34,085 bases of DNA from Bacilli bacterium (GTDB lineage Bacteria > Bacillota_I > Bacilli_A > RF39 > UBA660). Shown here piece by piece: positions 23,485 to 31,828 of this stretch (position 1 is its first letter; each line of letters starts with the position of its first letter). The notes below the pieces were generated by a model. That model ran no database searches, was not told where the DNA came from, and saw nothing but the letters and a program-made list of their open reading frames with translations. The translations under genes and the position numbers were made by a program. The stretch spans positions 1 to 34,085 of the forward strand of contig JAQVZB010000002.1 of NCBI GenBank assembly GCA_029004695.1. The letters run 5' to 3'.

Positions 23485-24003
23485 TTAAAAAAATATGTAT
23501 ACTAATAAAAATGAGGCAATTATACCACAAAAATCAGAAAATAATCCTACTCCTAAAGCGTATCTATTTTTTATGATTCCGATACTTCCATAATAAAGAG
23601 CTATAACATAAAAAGTTGTATCAGATGAACCTTGAATAGTACTTGCAAGTAAACCCATAATTGAATCTGGTCCATATTCTTTAAATATATTACTCATTAT
23701 AGCAAGTGTACTAGTACCTGATATACTTCTTAAAAAAGTCATTGGTAAAATTTCTGATGACAAAGATAGCGTATCTAAATGAGGTTCTAAAAATAAAAAC
23801 ATATCACTAATAATATTACTTTTGATTAAAATATTAATAGCAAATATCATGGCTACGATATTCGGTATTATCTTAAAGGTGGTAATTAAACCATCTTTAG
23901 CGCCTAATAAAAACTCATCATATAAATTTATTTTTTTCTTAAAACCGTAAAGGATAATATATAAAACTAATAATGGAAGGATTAAAAAACTAATTGTTGT
24001 CAT
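23485..24003 (-). CDS. spmB: Spore maturation protein B
   Basis: A membrane protein with nucleoside-recognition (Gate) domain needed for full dehydration of the spore core. The 172 residues have several hydrophobic helices and the patterns GAKDGLITTFKIIPNIVAM, PMTFLRSISGTSTLAIM and IQGSSDTTFYVIALYYGS, typical of SpmB. It overlaps spmA by 14 bases, with its ATG inside the last spmA codons, suggesting coupled translation. Order dacB-spmA-spmB matches Bacillus. Confidence 0.93.
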   Translation of the reverse strand: MTTISFLILPLLVLYIILYGFKKKINLYDEFLLGAKDGLITTFKIIPNIVAMIFAINILIKSNIISDMFLFLEPHLDTLSLSSEILPMTFLRSISGTSTLAIMSNIFKEYGPDSIMGLLASTIQGSSDTTFYVIALYYGSIGIIKNRYALGVGLFSDFCGIIASFLLVYIFF

Positions 24004-24574
24004 TTTTTCTCCTTATAATATAATCTAAGGTGAGTCCTCCTATACCTGCACATATCGTAGCTAAAATACATGTTGGAATAACAATCGTTGGATTTGCACT
24101 TCCATACATCATTCGAAGTGAGATTATAGTTGTAGGAATAATTGTTACTCCACTAGTATTAAGTACTAAAAAAGTAATCATTGAAGTAGTAGCTCTTTTT
24201 TTATCAGGATTTAATTCTTGTAATTTTTGCATAGCTTTAAGACCAAACGGAGTTGCAGCTGAACCTAATCCAGCCATATTAACAGCAACATTACTAGCAA
24301 TATAACCTATTGATTCATGTCCTTTAGGAATTTTAGGAAATAAAAGCGATAAAATAGGAGTCATTAACTCAGCTATTTTTTTTATTAAACCACTTTTTTC
24401 TGCTATTTTCATAAGACCCATCCAAATAACTAGTAAGGGCATCATATCTGCTATTAAATCAAAAGCTGCCGTACCAGAGGCTATTATTTCATTATTAATA
24501 ATTAAAGCTTTCTCCGTTATGATACTATAAGATATCCCTATTACTATAAATATACCCCATATAATATTAACCAT
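23990..24574 (-). CDS. spmA: Spore maturation protein A
   Basis: Partner of SpmB in spore core dehydration. The 194 residues show MVNIIWGIFIVIGI, the Gate-domain segment LMPLLVIWMGLMKIAEKSGL, PIPKGH-like PKIPKGHESIGYIASN, and LGSAATPFGLKAMQKLQELN. The ATG at 24574 lies inside the dacB stop region (8-base overlap) with only a weak ribosome site, so it is probably translated by coupling. A TTG at 24583 would also be in frame but is less likely. Length is that of the Bacillus protein. Confidence 0.94.
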   Translation of the reverse strand: MVNIIWGIFIVIGISYSIITEKALIINNEIIASGTAAFDLIADMMPLLVIWMGLMKIAEKSGLIKKIAELMTPILSLLFPKIPKGHESIGYIASNVAVNMAGLGSAATPFGLKAMQKLQELNPDKKRATTSMITFLVLNTSGVTIIPTTIISLRMMYGSANPTIVIPTCILATICAGIGGLTLDYIIRRKNDNN

Positions 24575-25622
24575 AAATACCAAACTTCTTTAATATTTTT
24601 TGAATAAAATTTAACTTTGGAGAATTATTTTTTTCTTTTAAATAGATATTTTCTTTTTTAATTATTTTATTATTTAATTTCACTTGTATTTCACCAGCTA
24701 TGTTAGTAACATTTTTTTTATTATAAATATAATTTATTTCAATTTTTTTATATTCTTTATTAGTTAATGTTATATTAATATCATTTTCTAGATATGTATT
24801 ATTTATTTTAGTATCAATATAACCTTTTTTTAAAATTTTATAATTTTTATAATTTTTAAATGCTTTTTCATATAAATCGCGATGATCTTGAAAATCATTA
24901 CCATCTTTAAAAGTTACGATTGTTAAATTCATATTATCTTTAGAAGCATTAGTTACTAAAGTCCTTCTAGCAAGCTCAGTAAAACCAGTTTTTCCACCAA
25001 TGCAATATTCATATGAATTTAATAATTTATTTTTATTATGCCATACATAAGTTTTATAATTAGTTTTTACTATCATTTTTTTAGTACTAGTTATTTTTTT
25101 ATATTGAGGATTATTTATCGCATAACTTGATAATAATCCCATATCGTAAACTGTTGAAGTATTTCCGTTTTTATTATTTTCCTCCAAACCATGATTATTT
25201 AAAAAAGTAGTATTATTCATCCCAATTAATTTTGCAGTTTCATTCATTAATAAAACAAAACCTTCCATAGATCCGCCTACTTCATGGGCCAGAGCTATCG
25301 CAGCATCATTGCCACTTCTTAGAATTAAACCATATAAAAGATTTTTGATTAATATTTTTTCTCCGACCTCAATATAAATTCCACTACCATAACTTTTTAA
25401 TACCTCATCATTAATAGTTATTTCTTTTTTAATATCAGCATTATTTAATACTACTATTGCTGTCATTATTTTTGTAATAGATGCAATTAAATAAGGAGTA
25501 TTAATATTACTACCTTCTAATACGCGATTATTATCTGAATCCATAACAATATATGCAGATGCGCTTATAGCATTTACATTAAGAGGAAAAAGCAAAATAA
25601 ATATTAATATAATTTTTTTCAT
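24567..25622 (-). CDS. dacB: Sporulation D-alanyl-D-alanine carboxypeptidase (DacB/PBP5*-like)
   Basis: A penicillin-binding S11 peptidase that trims peptide side chains, here most likely in the spore cortex. The 351 residues have a signal peptide (~1-18), the active-site motif SITK (Ser48, Lys51), SGN (103-105) and KTG (near 209-211). A beta-rich C-terminal part follows, with a basic end (FIQKILKKFGIYG) that may act as the membrane anchor. It is named dacB rather than dacF because spmA and spmB follow directly, as in Bacillus. The start codon has only a weak ribosome site (TGTGGTC). Confidence 0.9.
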   Translation of the reverse strand: MKKIILIFILLFPLNVNAISASAYIVMDSDNNRVLEGSNINTPYLIASITKIMTAIVVLNNADIKKEITINDEVLKSYGSGIYIEVGEKILIKNLLYGLILRSGNDAAIALAHEVGGSMEGFVLLMNETAKLIGMNNTTFLNNHGLEENNKNGNTSTVYDMGLLSSYAINNPQYKKITSTKKMIVKTNYKTYVWHNKNKLLNSYEYCIGGKTGFTELARRTLVTNASKDNMNLTIVTFKDGNDFQDHRDLYEKAFKNYKNYKILKKGYIDTKINNTYLENDINITLTNKEYKKIEINYIYNKKNVTNIAGEIQVKLNNKIIKKENIYLKEKNNSPKLNFIQKILKKFGIYG

Positions 25623-25646
25623 AAGACCACATTAAATATTATGATG

Positions 25647-25674
25647 TTATAAAAAAAATACCACTAGGTATTTT
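25647..25674 (-). terminator. Terminator of the pilC-prepilin peptidase operon
   Basis: AAAATACC (25674-25667), loop TAGT, and GGTATTTT (25662-25655) form a perfect 8-bp stem followed by more T residues, just past the peptidase stop and before dacB. Confidence 0.8.
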
Positions 25675-25677
25675 AGT

Positions 25678-26436
25678 CTATGTTACATTTAATAAAACTT
25701 TTAAAAATTCTATTATCATATCAGAATTACAATAACATAATAATAAACTTATAGCTAAAAAAGGCCCAAAAGGTAAAATTCCATCTTCATTTTTAATCGA
25801 AACATAGATAGCATAAGGAAAAGCTAAAAAAGATCCTAAAATAACATAAAATATTCCTAAAGGAATTCCTAAAACCATTCCAGCAATAAAAGATAATTTT
25901 ATATCTCCACCACCTAAAGATTCTTTCTTAAAAATTATATTACCAAATAACATAAAAGAAAAAATAAAAATAAAGATTAAAAATCCATAAGATATACTTG
26001 CTAATGCCGCTATTATTCCTTCAAATATTATTTTTACTATAAATATTAATATTCCACTTGCAATAATTGCTTCATCTAATATTATCATATCTTTGGAATC
26101 AGTTATGAATATTAAAACTACTAAACTAGATATTATTATTGCTATAAAAAATTCTCCACTAAACCCAAATAATAAATAACTAACAGTAAATAATATTGCC
26201 GTTAATAATTCCATAGCAGGATACATTAAAGATATTTTTTGTTTACAATTTTTACATTTTCCTAATAAAAAGATATATGAGATTACAGGTATATTTTCAT
26301 ACCATGATAATTGATGTTGACATTTAGGACAGTGACTTCTAGGTTTAACAATAGATTCATTTTTTAATAATCTTATACCTACTACGTTATAAAAGGATCC
26401 TAATAATAATCCAAATACAAATATAAATATTATCAT
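25678..26436 (-). CDS. pilD: Prepilin peptidase / N-methyltransferase (PilD/ComC type)
   Basis: A membrane aspartic protease (A24) that cuts the leader of type IV prepilins and usually methylates the new N-terminus. The 252 residues have an N-terminal helix with GSFYNVVGIRLL, the zinc-binding Cys pairs CPKC (36, 39) and CKNC (61, 64), a first active Asp at 113 in ITDSKDMIILDE, and the second in GGGDIK (Asp178). About eight membrane segments are visible. It starts six bases after pilC. Its likely substrate class is the pilin-like gene at 31360-31764. Confidence 0.92.
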   Translation of the reverse strand: MIIFIFVFGLLLGSFYNVVGIRLLKNESIVKPRSHCPKCQHQLSWYENIPVISYIFLLGKCKNCKQKISLMYPAMELLTAILFTVSYLLFGFSGEFFIAIIISSLVVLIFITDSKDMIILDEAIIASGILIFIVKIIFEGIIAALASISYGFLIFIFIFSFMLFGNIIFKKESLGGGDIKLSFIAGMVLGIPLGIFYVILGSFLAFPYAIYVSIKNEDGILPFGPFLAISLLLCYCNSDMIIEFLKVLLNVT

Positions 26437-26442
26437 ATCTAC

Positions 26443-28038
26443 CTACTGTATTTCTTGATATAAACCAAACATTGGTAATATAACTGCCATTACTATTCCA
26501 CCTACAACAACAGCTAAAAAAATAATCATAGCTGGTTCGATAAAACTTTTCATACTATTTATAATTGATTTATGACTTGTTTGATAATAATCAGCTACTT
26601 TACTCATCATATCAGCAAGTTCTCCAGTAGACTCACCAGTTACAATCATATAATATGCTACATCGGGCACAGCCCAATGGTTTTTAAACGCTTGCGATAT
26701 TTTTTCTCCTTTGGCAATATTATCTATTGTATTAATCATAATTTCTTTATAAATTTCATTAGTTGTTATATTAGTTAAAATACTTATACTTTCAGTAATA
26801 AAAACATTATTTTTTAGTAATGAAGAAAAAGTTTTGGCAAATATATTCATTTCTTTATATATTATTATTTTGCTTATCAGCGGTAATTTCATTAATAATT
26901 TTTGTGCCTGATGTCTAAATGCTTTGACTTTCCGATATAAAAGAATAATACTTAAAATTATAGTTGTTGTAATTAATAAAATATATAAAATGTTATTGCT
27001 TAAAAAATTACTGGCTACAATTATTCCAGCCGTAAAAGAATTTAAATCTGCTCCTGCTTGAGCATAAACATCTTGAAATTTAGGAATAACATATACAAGT
27101 ATAAAAGCCACTACTCCTATAGAAAATACCATAATAATTGTCGGATAGCTCATCGCACTAACCATTTGTTTTCTAGTTGTTTCAATATCAGTATAATATA
27201 ATGCCATATCATCTAAGGTAGCTTCTAGCTCACCAGTTGCTTCAGCAGCCTTAATCATATTTATTAAAAGTTGAGGAAAAATATTATTTTGTTTTTCTAA
27301 AGCAGAAGAAAAAGCTTCACCTAATGTTAAATAATATATTATTGAATCAAATACTCTTTTCTTACTAGCATCTTTGCTCATTTGTTTTCCTAATATTCTC
27401 ATTGAATCAGTTAATGGAATACCAGATTTAATATAAGTTGATAATTGAGTAAGCCAGAAAATTAAATCCTTATTTTTAAATTTAGCTGAATTAAAAGATG
27501 TTGGACCATATAATAACTCAATCAACTTTGAAGTTTCAATTTTTAATACAATATATCCTTCATTTTCTAAATATGTATATACTTCCATTTTTGAAAAAGC
27601 AATAAAAGTATTAATTTCTTTTTTTCCTTCATTATTAATTGCCGTATATCTAAATGTTAAGGGTGTATCACTTCTGCCTGTTTCTTCTTGAAGAGAATTA
27701 ATTAATTGATTTCTAATAGCGTCTTCTTTCGCTTGTTTTCTTTTACTTAATCTAGGTTTTTTTTCTTCTGTTTTTATTTCATCGATATGTTCAATAATTG
27801 TTTGTCCTTTTTCAGTAGCTAAATTAATTGATTCGTTAGATGCTATTTCTTGAATATCTATTTGTTTCTTTTTATTTTTGGTATATATTTTAAATATACT
27901 ATCACCAATAATTTTAAAAAATATTCTAAAGGGGTATATCATACCATATAAAACATAATAACATCCTAGAAAAAAATACATAAAAGGTAAGTAAAATATT
28001 TTAAAAAGATTATTACTTTTTTTAGGTTTATTCTTCAT
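26443..28038 (-). CDS. pilC: Type IV pilus inner-membrane platform protein PilC, with an N-terminal extension
   Basis: The GspF/PilC/ComGB protein on which the pilus assembly ATPase works. The normal protein begins near residue 128 (TFRYTAINNEGKKEIN, then LENEGYIVLKIE). The two T2SSF repeats run at about 185-310 (LTQLSTYIKSGIPLTDSM, KAAEATGELEATLDDM) and 395-515 (FAKTFSSLLKNN, TGESTGELADMM), with three membrane helices. Ahead of it are ~127 extra residues: an aromatic-rich hydrophobic stretch (residues ~10-45) and a charged linker. The ATG at 28038 is preferred, with GAAGGGTG upstream; a GTG at 28041 is also possible. No PilB/PilT-type ATPase lies in the window. Confidence 0.9.
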   Translation of the reverse strand: MKNKPKKSNNLFKIFYLPFMYFFLGCYYVLYGMIYPFRIFFKIIGDSIFKIYTKNKKKQIDIQEIASNESINLATEKGQTIIEHIDEIKTEEKKPRLSKRKQAKEDAIRNQLINSLQEETGRSDTPLTFRYTAINNEGKKEINTFIAFSKMEVYTYLENEGYIVLKIETSKLIELLYGPTSFNSAKFKNKDLIFWLTQLSTYIKSGIPLTDSMRILGKQMSKDASKKRVFDSIIYYLTLGEAFSSALEKQNNIFPQLLINMIKAAEATGELEATLDDMALYYTDIETTRKQMVSAMSYPTIIMVFSIGVVAFILVYVIPKFQDVYAQAGADLNSFTAGIIVASNFLSNNILYILLITTTIILSIILLYRKVKAFRHQAQKLLMKLPLISKIIIYKEMNIFAKTFSSLLKNNVFITESISILTNITTNEIYKEIMINTIDNIAKGEKISQAFKNHWAVPDVAYYMIVTGESTGELADMMSKVADYYQTSHKSIINSMKSFIEPAMIIFLAVVVGGIVMAVILPMFGLYQEIQ

Positions 28039-28065
28039 CACATTTACACCCTTCTATTATCATTA

Positions 28066-28094
28066 ATTATAACATAAATTATTTTTATATTAAA
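28066..28094 (-). promoter_or_regulatory. Extended -10 promoter of pilC
   Basis: TGTTATAAT (TATAAT at 28071-28066) on the minus strand, with TTTAAT at 28094-28089 spaced by 17 bases as a poor -35. It lies about 28 bases upstream of the pilC start. Confidence 0.55.
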
Positions 28095-28135
28095 CTATTT
28101 TAATTATTTAGCATATAATTAATTAGGTGAAACTA

Positions 28136-28387
28136 ATGAATTATAATAACGCCATATCTCTAGGGAAAGTATTGACCGGGTTATCAAAAACTTTAGGAAT
28201 TGCAAATCAAGTAATTCCTCTTTATCAACAAACTAAACCCTTATTAAAAAATATGCGTAGTGCTTATAATTTAATAAAAACTAATAATAAAACTTCTACC
28301 TCGGAAACCAATATAATTAAAGATGGTATTAAACCAAAAGAAAAAACTATTACTTATCCAAATAATAGTCCTCAATTCTTTTTATAA
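28136..28387 (+). CDS. Small YqfQ/VrrA-like protein, probably spore-associated
   Basis: An 83-residue protein whose centre, LGIANQVIPLYQQTKPLLKN followed by MRSAYNLIK, resembles the conserved core of YqfQ (VrrA) proteins of Bacillus, where a run like V-P-M-Q-Y-GPLVKNLP-W-K-L-Y is seen. The Gly-rich N-terminal half of YqfQ is missing. No signal peptide is visible; the C-terminal part is Lys/Thr/Asn-rich. The ATG at 28136 follows AGGTGA, whose own GTG is in frame but is not taken as the start. The stop overlaps the convergent phosphohexomutase gene by 16 bases. The family match is by eye and moderate. Confidence 0.6.
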   Translation: MNYNNAISLGKVLTGLSKTLGIANQVIPLYQQTKPLLKNMRSAYNLIKTNNKTSTSETNIIKDGIKPKEKTITYPNNSPQFFL

Positions 28388-29727
28388 TATTCAAGTAGAT
28401 TAACAAATTCTCGTTTTCGAATATCTAATTCTTTTTCATTGGCTGCTTCAAATCTTAATGTGATAGATGGACTTGTATTACTGCATCTTATTAATGAAAA
28501 ACCATCATTATAATCTACTCTTACACCATCAATCGTATTTACATTAGGATATTTATTTAAAGCATAATTTTTAATTTTATTAACTATGTCCCATTTTAAA
28601 TCATCAGGTATATCAATTCTTATTTCAGGGGTATTATAATATTTATTCATATGTTCATAAGTTTCTGAACTTTTTTTATTGGTATTTGATAAAATATTTA
28701 AGAATCTTATCCCCGCATAAATACCATCATCATAACCATCAAAATCATCTCTAAAAAAGATGTGGCCCGAATATTCTCCGCCTATAAGAACAGGTGTTTT
28801 ATAAATCATTGTTTCAATATAAGCAGATCCATTTTTCAACATCATTGGAATTCCACCAATACGATTTATTTCTTGTTCTAATGCTTTAGAACATTTAACA
28901 TCAATAATTACTTTCTTATTATCAGATATCGGAATAATTTCATTAGCAAAAATACCAATTAAAATATCAGTGGGAATTGTATTGCCTTTTTCATCAACAA
29001 TACCTACCCTATCTCCATCACCATCAAAGCCAATACCAACATCAGCTTTTAATTCTAATATTTTACTTTTTAAAGCTTTTAAATTTTTTTCATCATTAGG
29101 ATCAGGATTATGAACAGGGAAACTTCCATCACTTTCGGCATTTAAATATACAACATCTAATCCTAATTTATCAAATACTTCTTTAACTATAATAGATGTC
29201 GTCCCATTTCCAGTATCAATTACTACTTTTAACGGTTTGGTAATTTTAGCTTTTGATATTAACATTTGAATGTATTCATCTTGATAATTAATTTTATTTA
29301 ATGACCCATTCCCGCTAACAAATCTTTCTTCTTTAACTATCTTATAAAAAATATCTAATTCATCATGATTTAAATGTAAATAATTCTCTCCAAATAATTT
29401 AAATCCATTATCATGAAAAGGATTATGACTTGCAGTTATCATAATACCATATAAGACTTTTAATTTTCGACTAGAAAAATTAAATAATGGTGTTGTAGAT
29501 AGACCAATATCTATTACATTAATACCAGTGCTTAATAGGCCATTTATTAATGCTTCATTCAATTCTTCACTACTAGTTCTATTATCATGTCCAACTACAC
29601 ATGATACTTCATTTTTTGATTTTAAATATGTCCCAAAAGCTTTACCAATTATTTCAGCAGTTAGAGAATTGATTTGATTAGGATATTTTCCTCTAATATC
29701 ATTTTCTCTTAATATATTATAATCCAC
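28372..29727 (-). CDS. Phosphohexomutase (phosphomannomutase/phosphoglucomutase, ManB/AlgC type)
   Basis: Interconverts hexose 6- and 1-phosphates for cell-envelope sugars. The 451 residues have all four alpha-D-phosphohexomutase sites: the phosphoserine loop TASHNP (Ser100), the metal loop DGDGDR (near 235), the sugar loop GEYSGH (near 319) and the phosphate loop RCSNTSPSITLRFE near the C-terminus. The GEYSGH form suits PMM/PGM rather than GlmM. It starts with GTG (29727-29725) behind GGAGG. It has its own extended -10 promoter. Its end overlaps the YqfQ-like gene by 16 bases, with no terminator seen. Confidence 0.92.
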   Translation of the reverse strand: MDYNILRENDIRGKYPNQINSLTAEIIGKAFGTYLKSKNEVSCVVGHDNRTSSEELNEALINGLLSTGINVIDIGLSTTPLFNFSSRKLKVLYGIMITASHNPFHDNGFKLFGENYLHLNHDELDIFYKIVKEERFVSGNGSLNKINYQDEYIQMLISKAKITKPLKVVIDTGNGTTSIIVKEVFDKLGLDVVYLNAESDGSFPVHNPDPNDEKNLKALKSKILELKADVGIGFDGDGDRVGIVDEKGNTIPTDILIGIFANEIIPISDNKKVIIDVKCSKALEQEINRIGGIPMMLKNGSAYIETMIYKTPVLIGGEYSGHIFFRDDFDGYDDGIYAGIRFLNILSNTNKKSSETYEHMNKYYNTPEIRIDIPDDLKWDIVNKIKNYALNKYPNVNTIDGVRVDYNDGFSLIRCSNTSPSITLRFEAANEKELDIRKREFVNLLEYYKKN

Positions 29728-29746
29728 TTTTTATTCCTCCATAATA

Positions 29747-29755
29747 ATTATATCA
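29747..29755 (-). promoter_or_regulatory. Extended -10 promoter of the phosphohexomutase gene
   Basis: TGATATAAT on the minus strand (TATAAT at 29752-29747), ending about 20 bases before the GTG start and just ahead of GGAGG. TTGTCT lies 19 bases further upstream as a possible but overspaced -35. Confidence 0.5.
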
Positions 29756-29805
29756 ATAATAAAATAAAGTAAGACAAATTATTATATGTTTTTTATAACT
29801 TTACA

Positions 29806-31323
29806 TTAAATATCTTCAATTATAAGAGATTTTGATTCTTTCATATCTTTAGGAATTGCGATATCTAAATATTTAAGTAATGTTGGTGCTACATTAGTTA
29901 AATCCCCTTTATTTTTTAAATCAATATTTTTATCCATCAAAATAAATGGTACAGGTGACATTGAATGGGTAGTTATCAGATTATTGTTTTCATCTAACAT
30001 GGTATCAGCATTACCATGATCAGCAAGTAATATCACTTTATAAAAATTATCTTCAGCACTTGTTATTAACTCTTCTAAAAATTTATCTAAACCTTCTAGT
30101 GCGGTAATCGTAGCATTAAAATTACCAGTATGTCCAACCATATCAGGATTAGCATAATTTACAAGTACAAAATCATAATCCTTCTCTAAACATTTTATTG
30201 TTTTTTTAGTAACTTCTTCAGCACTCATAAGTGGAGTTAAATCATATGTTCTTACTTGCGGACTAGGTATTAAATAATTATCTGTCCCTTTAAATTTTTT
30301 TGATTTTTCAGAATTAAAAAATTTAGTTACATGAGAATATTTCTCTGTTTCAGCAATTCTTGCTTGCGTTAATTCTAAATCAGAAAAATATTCACCAATC
30401 GGGTATAATTCTTCTTCATTAAATTCAAATAATGGTGTTACATTTTTAATATCTTCTTGCCCAAATAAAGTATATACTTTTAAATTATTTATAATTCTAT
30501 TTTGAAAACCATTAAATTCGCGATCATTAATAGCATTTAATATTTGAATAGCTCTATCATGCCTAAAATTCAGCCATAATAAAGCATCATGTTCTTCCAA
30601 TTTAATATTACTATTTAATAATAAAGGTGGAATAAATTCATCATATATATTTTTATTATAGCAATTTTTAATAGCGGTTTCTAAATTTAAAATTCTTAAA
30701 CCCTGACCATTAACAACCATATTATAATAATGTTTAGTTCTTTCATATTTATTATCTCGATCCATAACGAAATATCTACCACATACGGTTACTATTTCTC
30801 CTAATCCTTGTTCATTAAAAACTTTTTGGAGTTGATTAATATAATTTAGAGAAGTATTAATAGCAGTATCTCGACCATCAGTAATAACATGAAAATATAA
30901 TTTCTTTATTCCCATATTTTTTAAAATGGGAATAAACTTTAAGATATAATTTATATGACTATGTACTCCACCATCAGATAAAAGGCCCATTAAATGTAAA
31001 TTAGAATCATTTGTTTTAACATGGTTAACTAAATCGATTAAATTTTTATTTTCATAGATACTATTTTTATTTACTTCTTCATTAATTATTGTCATTTTTT
31101 GTTTTATTTTGCGACCTAATCCTATAACACCATGACATATTTCACTATTTCCAAATTGATTTTCAGATAATCCGACAAAATCACCAGATGCTTCTAATAT
31201 CGAATGAGGATATTCGTTCCATATTTTATTAAAGTAAGGCATATTAGCTTTTTTTATTGCATTACCATGTTCTTCTTCTCTAATGCCAAAACCATCTAAT
31301 ATTATCATTAATATTTTTTTCAT
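29806..31323 (-). CDS. gpmI: 2,3-bisphosphoglycerate-independent phosphoglycerate mutase
   Basis: Converts 3-phosphoglycerate to 2-phosphoglycerate in glycolysis with two manganese ions. The 505 residues belong to the alkaline phosphatase superfamily: ILDGFG with a metal Asp at residue 10, the nucleophile Ser60 in FGNSE, TDGRD, FRHDRAIQ (commonly FRPDRARQ), and DHGNADTM. The segment after the nucleophile reads ICHGVIGLGR where most members have VGHLNIGAGR. Key metal residues remain. AAAGGAG precedes the ATG. It is 36 bases after the pilin gene and may share its transcript or use the promoter at 31342-31369. Confidence 0.95.
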   Translation of the reverse strand: MKKILMIILDGFGIREEEHGNAIKKANMPYFNKIWNEYPHSILEASGDFVGLSENQFGNSEICHGVIGLGRKIKQKMTIINEEVNKNSIYENKNLIDLVNHVKTNDSNLHLMGLLSDGGVHSHINYILKFIPILKNMGIKKLYFHVITDGRDTAINTSLNYINQLQKVFNEQGLGEIVTVCGRYFVMDRDNKYERTKHYYNMVVNGQGLRILNLETAIKNCYNKNIYDEFIPPLLLNSNIKLEEHDALLWLNFRHDRAIQILNAINDREFNGFQNRIINNLKVYTLFGQEDIKNVTPLFEFNEEELYPIGEYFSDLELTQARIAETEKYSHVTKFFNSEKSKKFKGTDNYLIPSPQVRTYDLTPLMSAEEVTKKTIKCLEKDYDFVLVNYANPDMVGHTGNFNATITALEGLDKFLEELITSAEDNFYKVILLADHGNADTMLDENNNLITTHSMSPVPFILMDKNIDLKNKGDLTNVAPTLLKYLDIAIPKDMKESKSLIIEDI

Positions 31324-31341
31324 CTATTTCTCCTTTATTTA

Positions 31342-31369
31342 AGTATACTGTTTGTTATTTTACTCACAA
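31342..31369 (-). promoter_or_regulatory. Possible promoter of gpmI
   Basis: TTGTGA (31369-31364), 16 bases, TATACT (31347-31342) on the minus strand, with the -35 box inside the last pilin codons. The match is moderate, and no terminator separates the two genes. Confidence 0.4.
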
Positions 31370-31764
31370 TCAGTTACAAATTCTGCATTTAATGAAGCAT
31401 CTTCGATACTAAAAGTAAGTTTAATTTTCCCTACTAGTTTTCTATTAATTTTAGGATTATTTATTATAGGATTTCCGTCTTCATTATTCGTTTCTGCTAA
31501 ATAAACACCATTAGCAACAATATCATCATATAAATCATAACATTTGAAACAATTACTAGAACATTCTTCTGGCTTTATTTCATCAAGCCAATATTCATTT
31601 GCATATTTAATAGTAGCTGCTTCTATTGACTTGATTTTGTTATTATAAGTTGTTTCTTTAATTGTATTATCGATTCCATTATAAGCTGGCATTGCAATAA
31701 TAATTATCATAGATATAATTATTATTGCTGTAATAGTTTCAACTAATGTAAATCCTTTTTTCAT
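31360..31764 (-). CDS. Type IV pilin-like protein
   Basis: A 134-residue prepilin. The N-terminus MKKGFTLVETITAIIIISM carries the peptidase site after Gly (G/F) with Glu at mature position 5, then a hydrophobic assembly helix. The globular part has five Cys, four of them clustered (CSSNCFKCYD and the terminal DCE), so disulfides or metal binding are possible. The ATG at 31764 follows AGGTGATATT; the in-frame GTG at 31773 is part of the ribosome site. It is separated from pilC/pilD by about 5 kb and stands alone between cdaR and gpmI. Whether it is a major or minor pilin is unclear. Confidence 0.88.
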   Translation of the reverse strand: MKKGFTLVETITAIIIISMIIIIAMPAYNGIDNTIKETTYNNKIKSIEAATIKYANEYWLDEIKPEECSSNCFKCYDLYDDIVANGVYLAETNNEDGNPIINNPKINRKLVGKIKLTFSIEDASLNAEFVTDCE

Positions 31765-31800
31765 TAATATCACCTATAATAATATTACCATAGATAAATA

Positions 31801-31825
31801 AAAAAAAGTAGAATTACTACTTTTT
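31801..31825 (-). terminator. Terminator of cdaA-cdaR
   Basis: AAAAAGTAG (31825-31817), loop TAATT, and CTACTTTTT (31811-31803) form a perfect 9-bp stem followed by more T residues, a few bases after the cdaR stop. Confidence 0.85.
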
Positions 31826-31828
31826 AAA

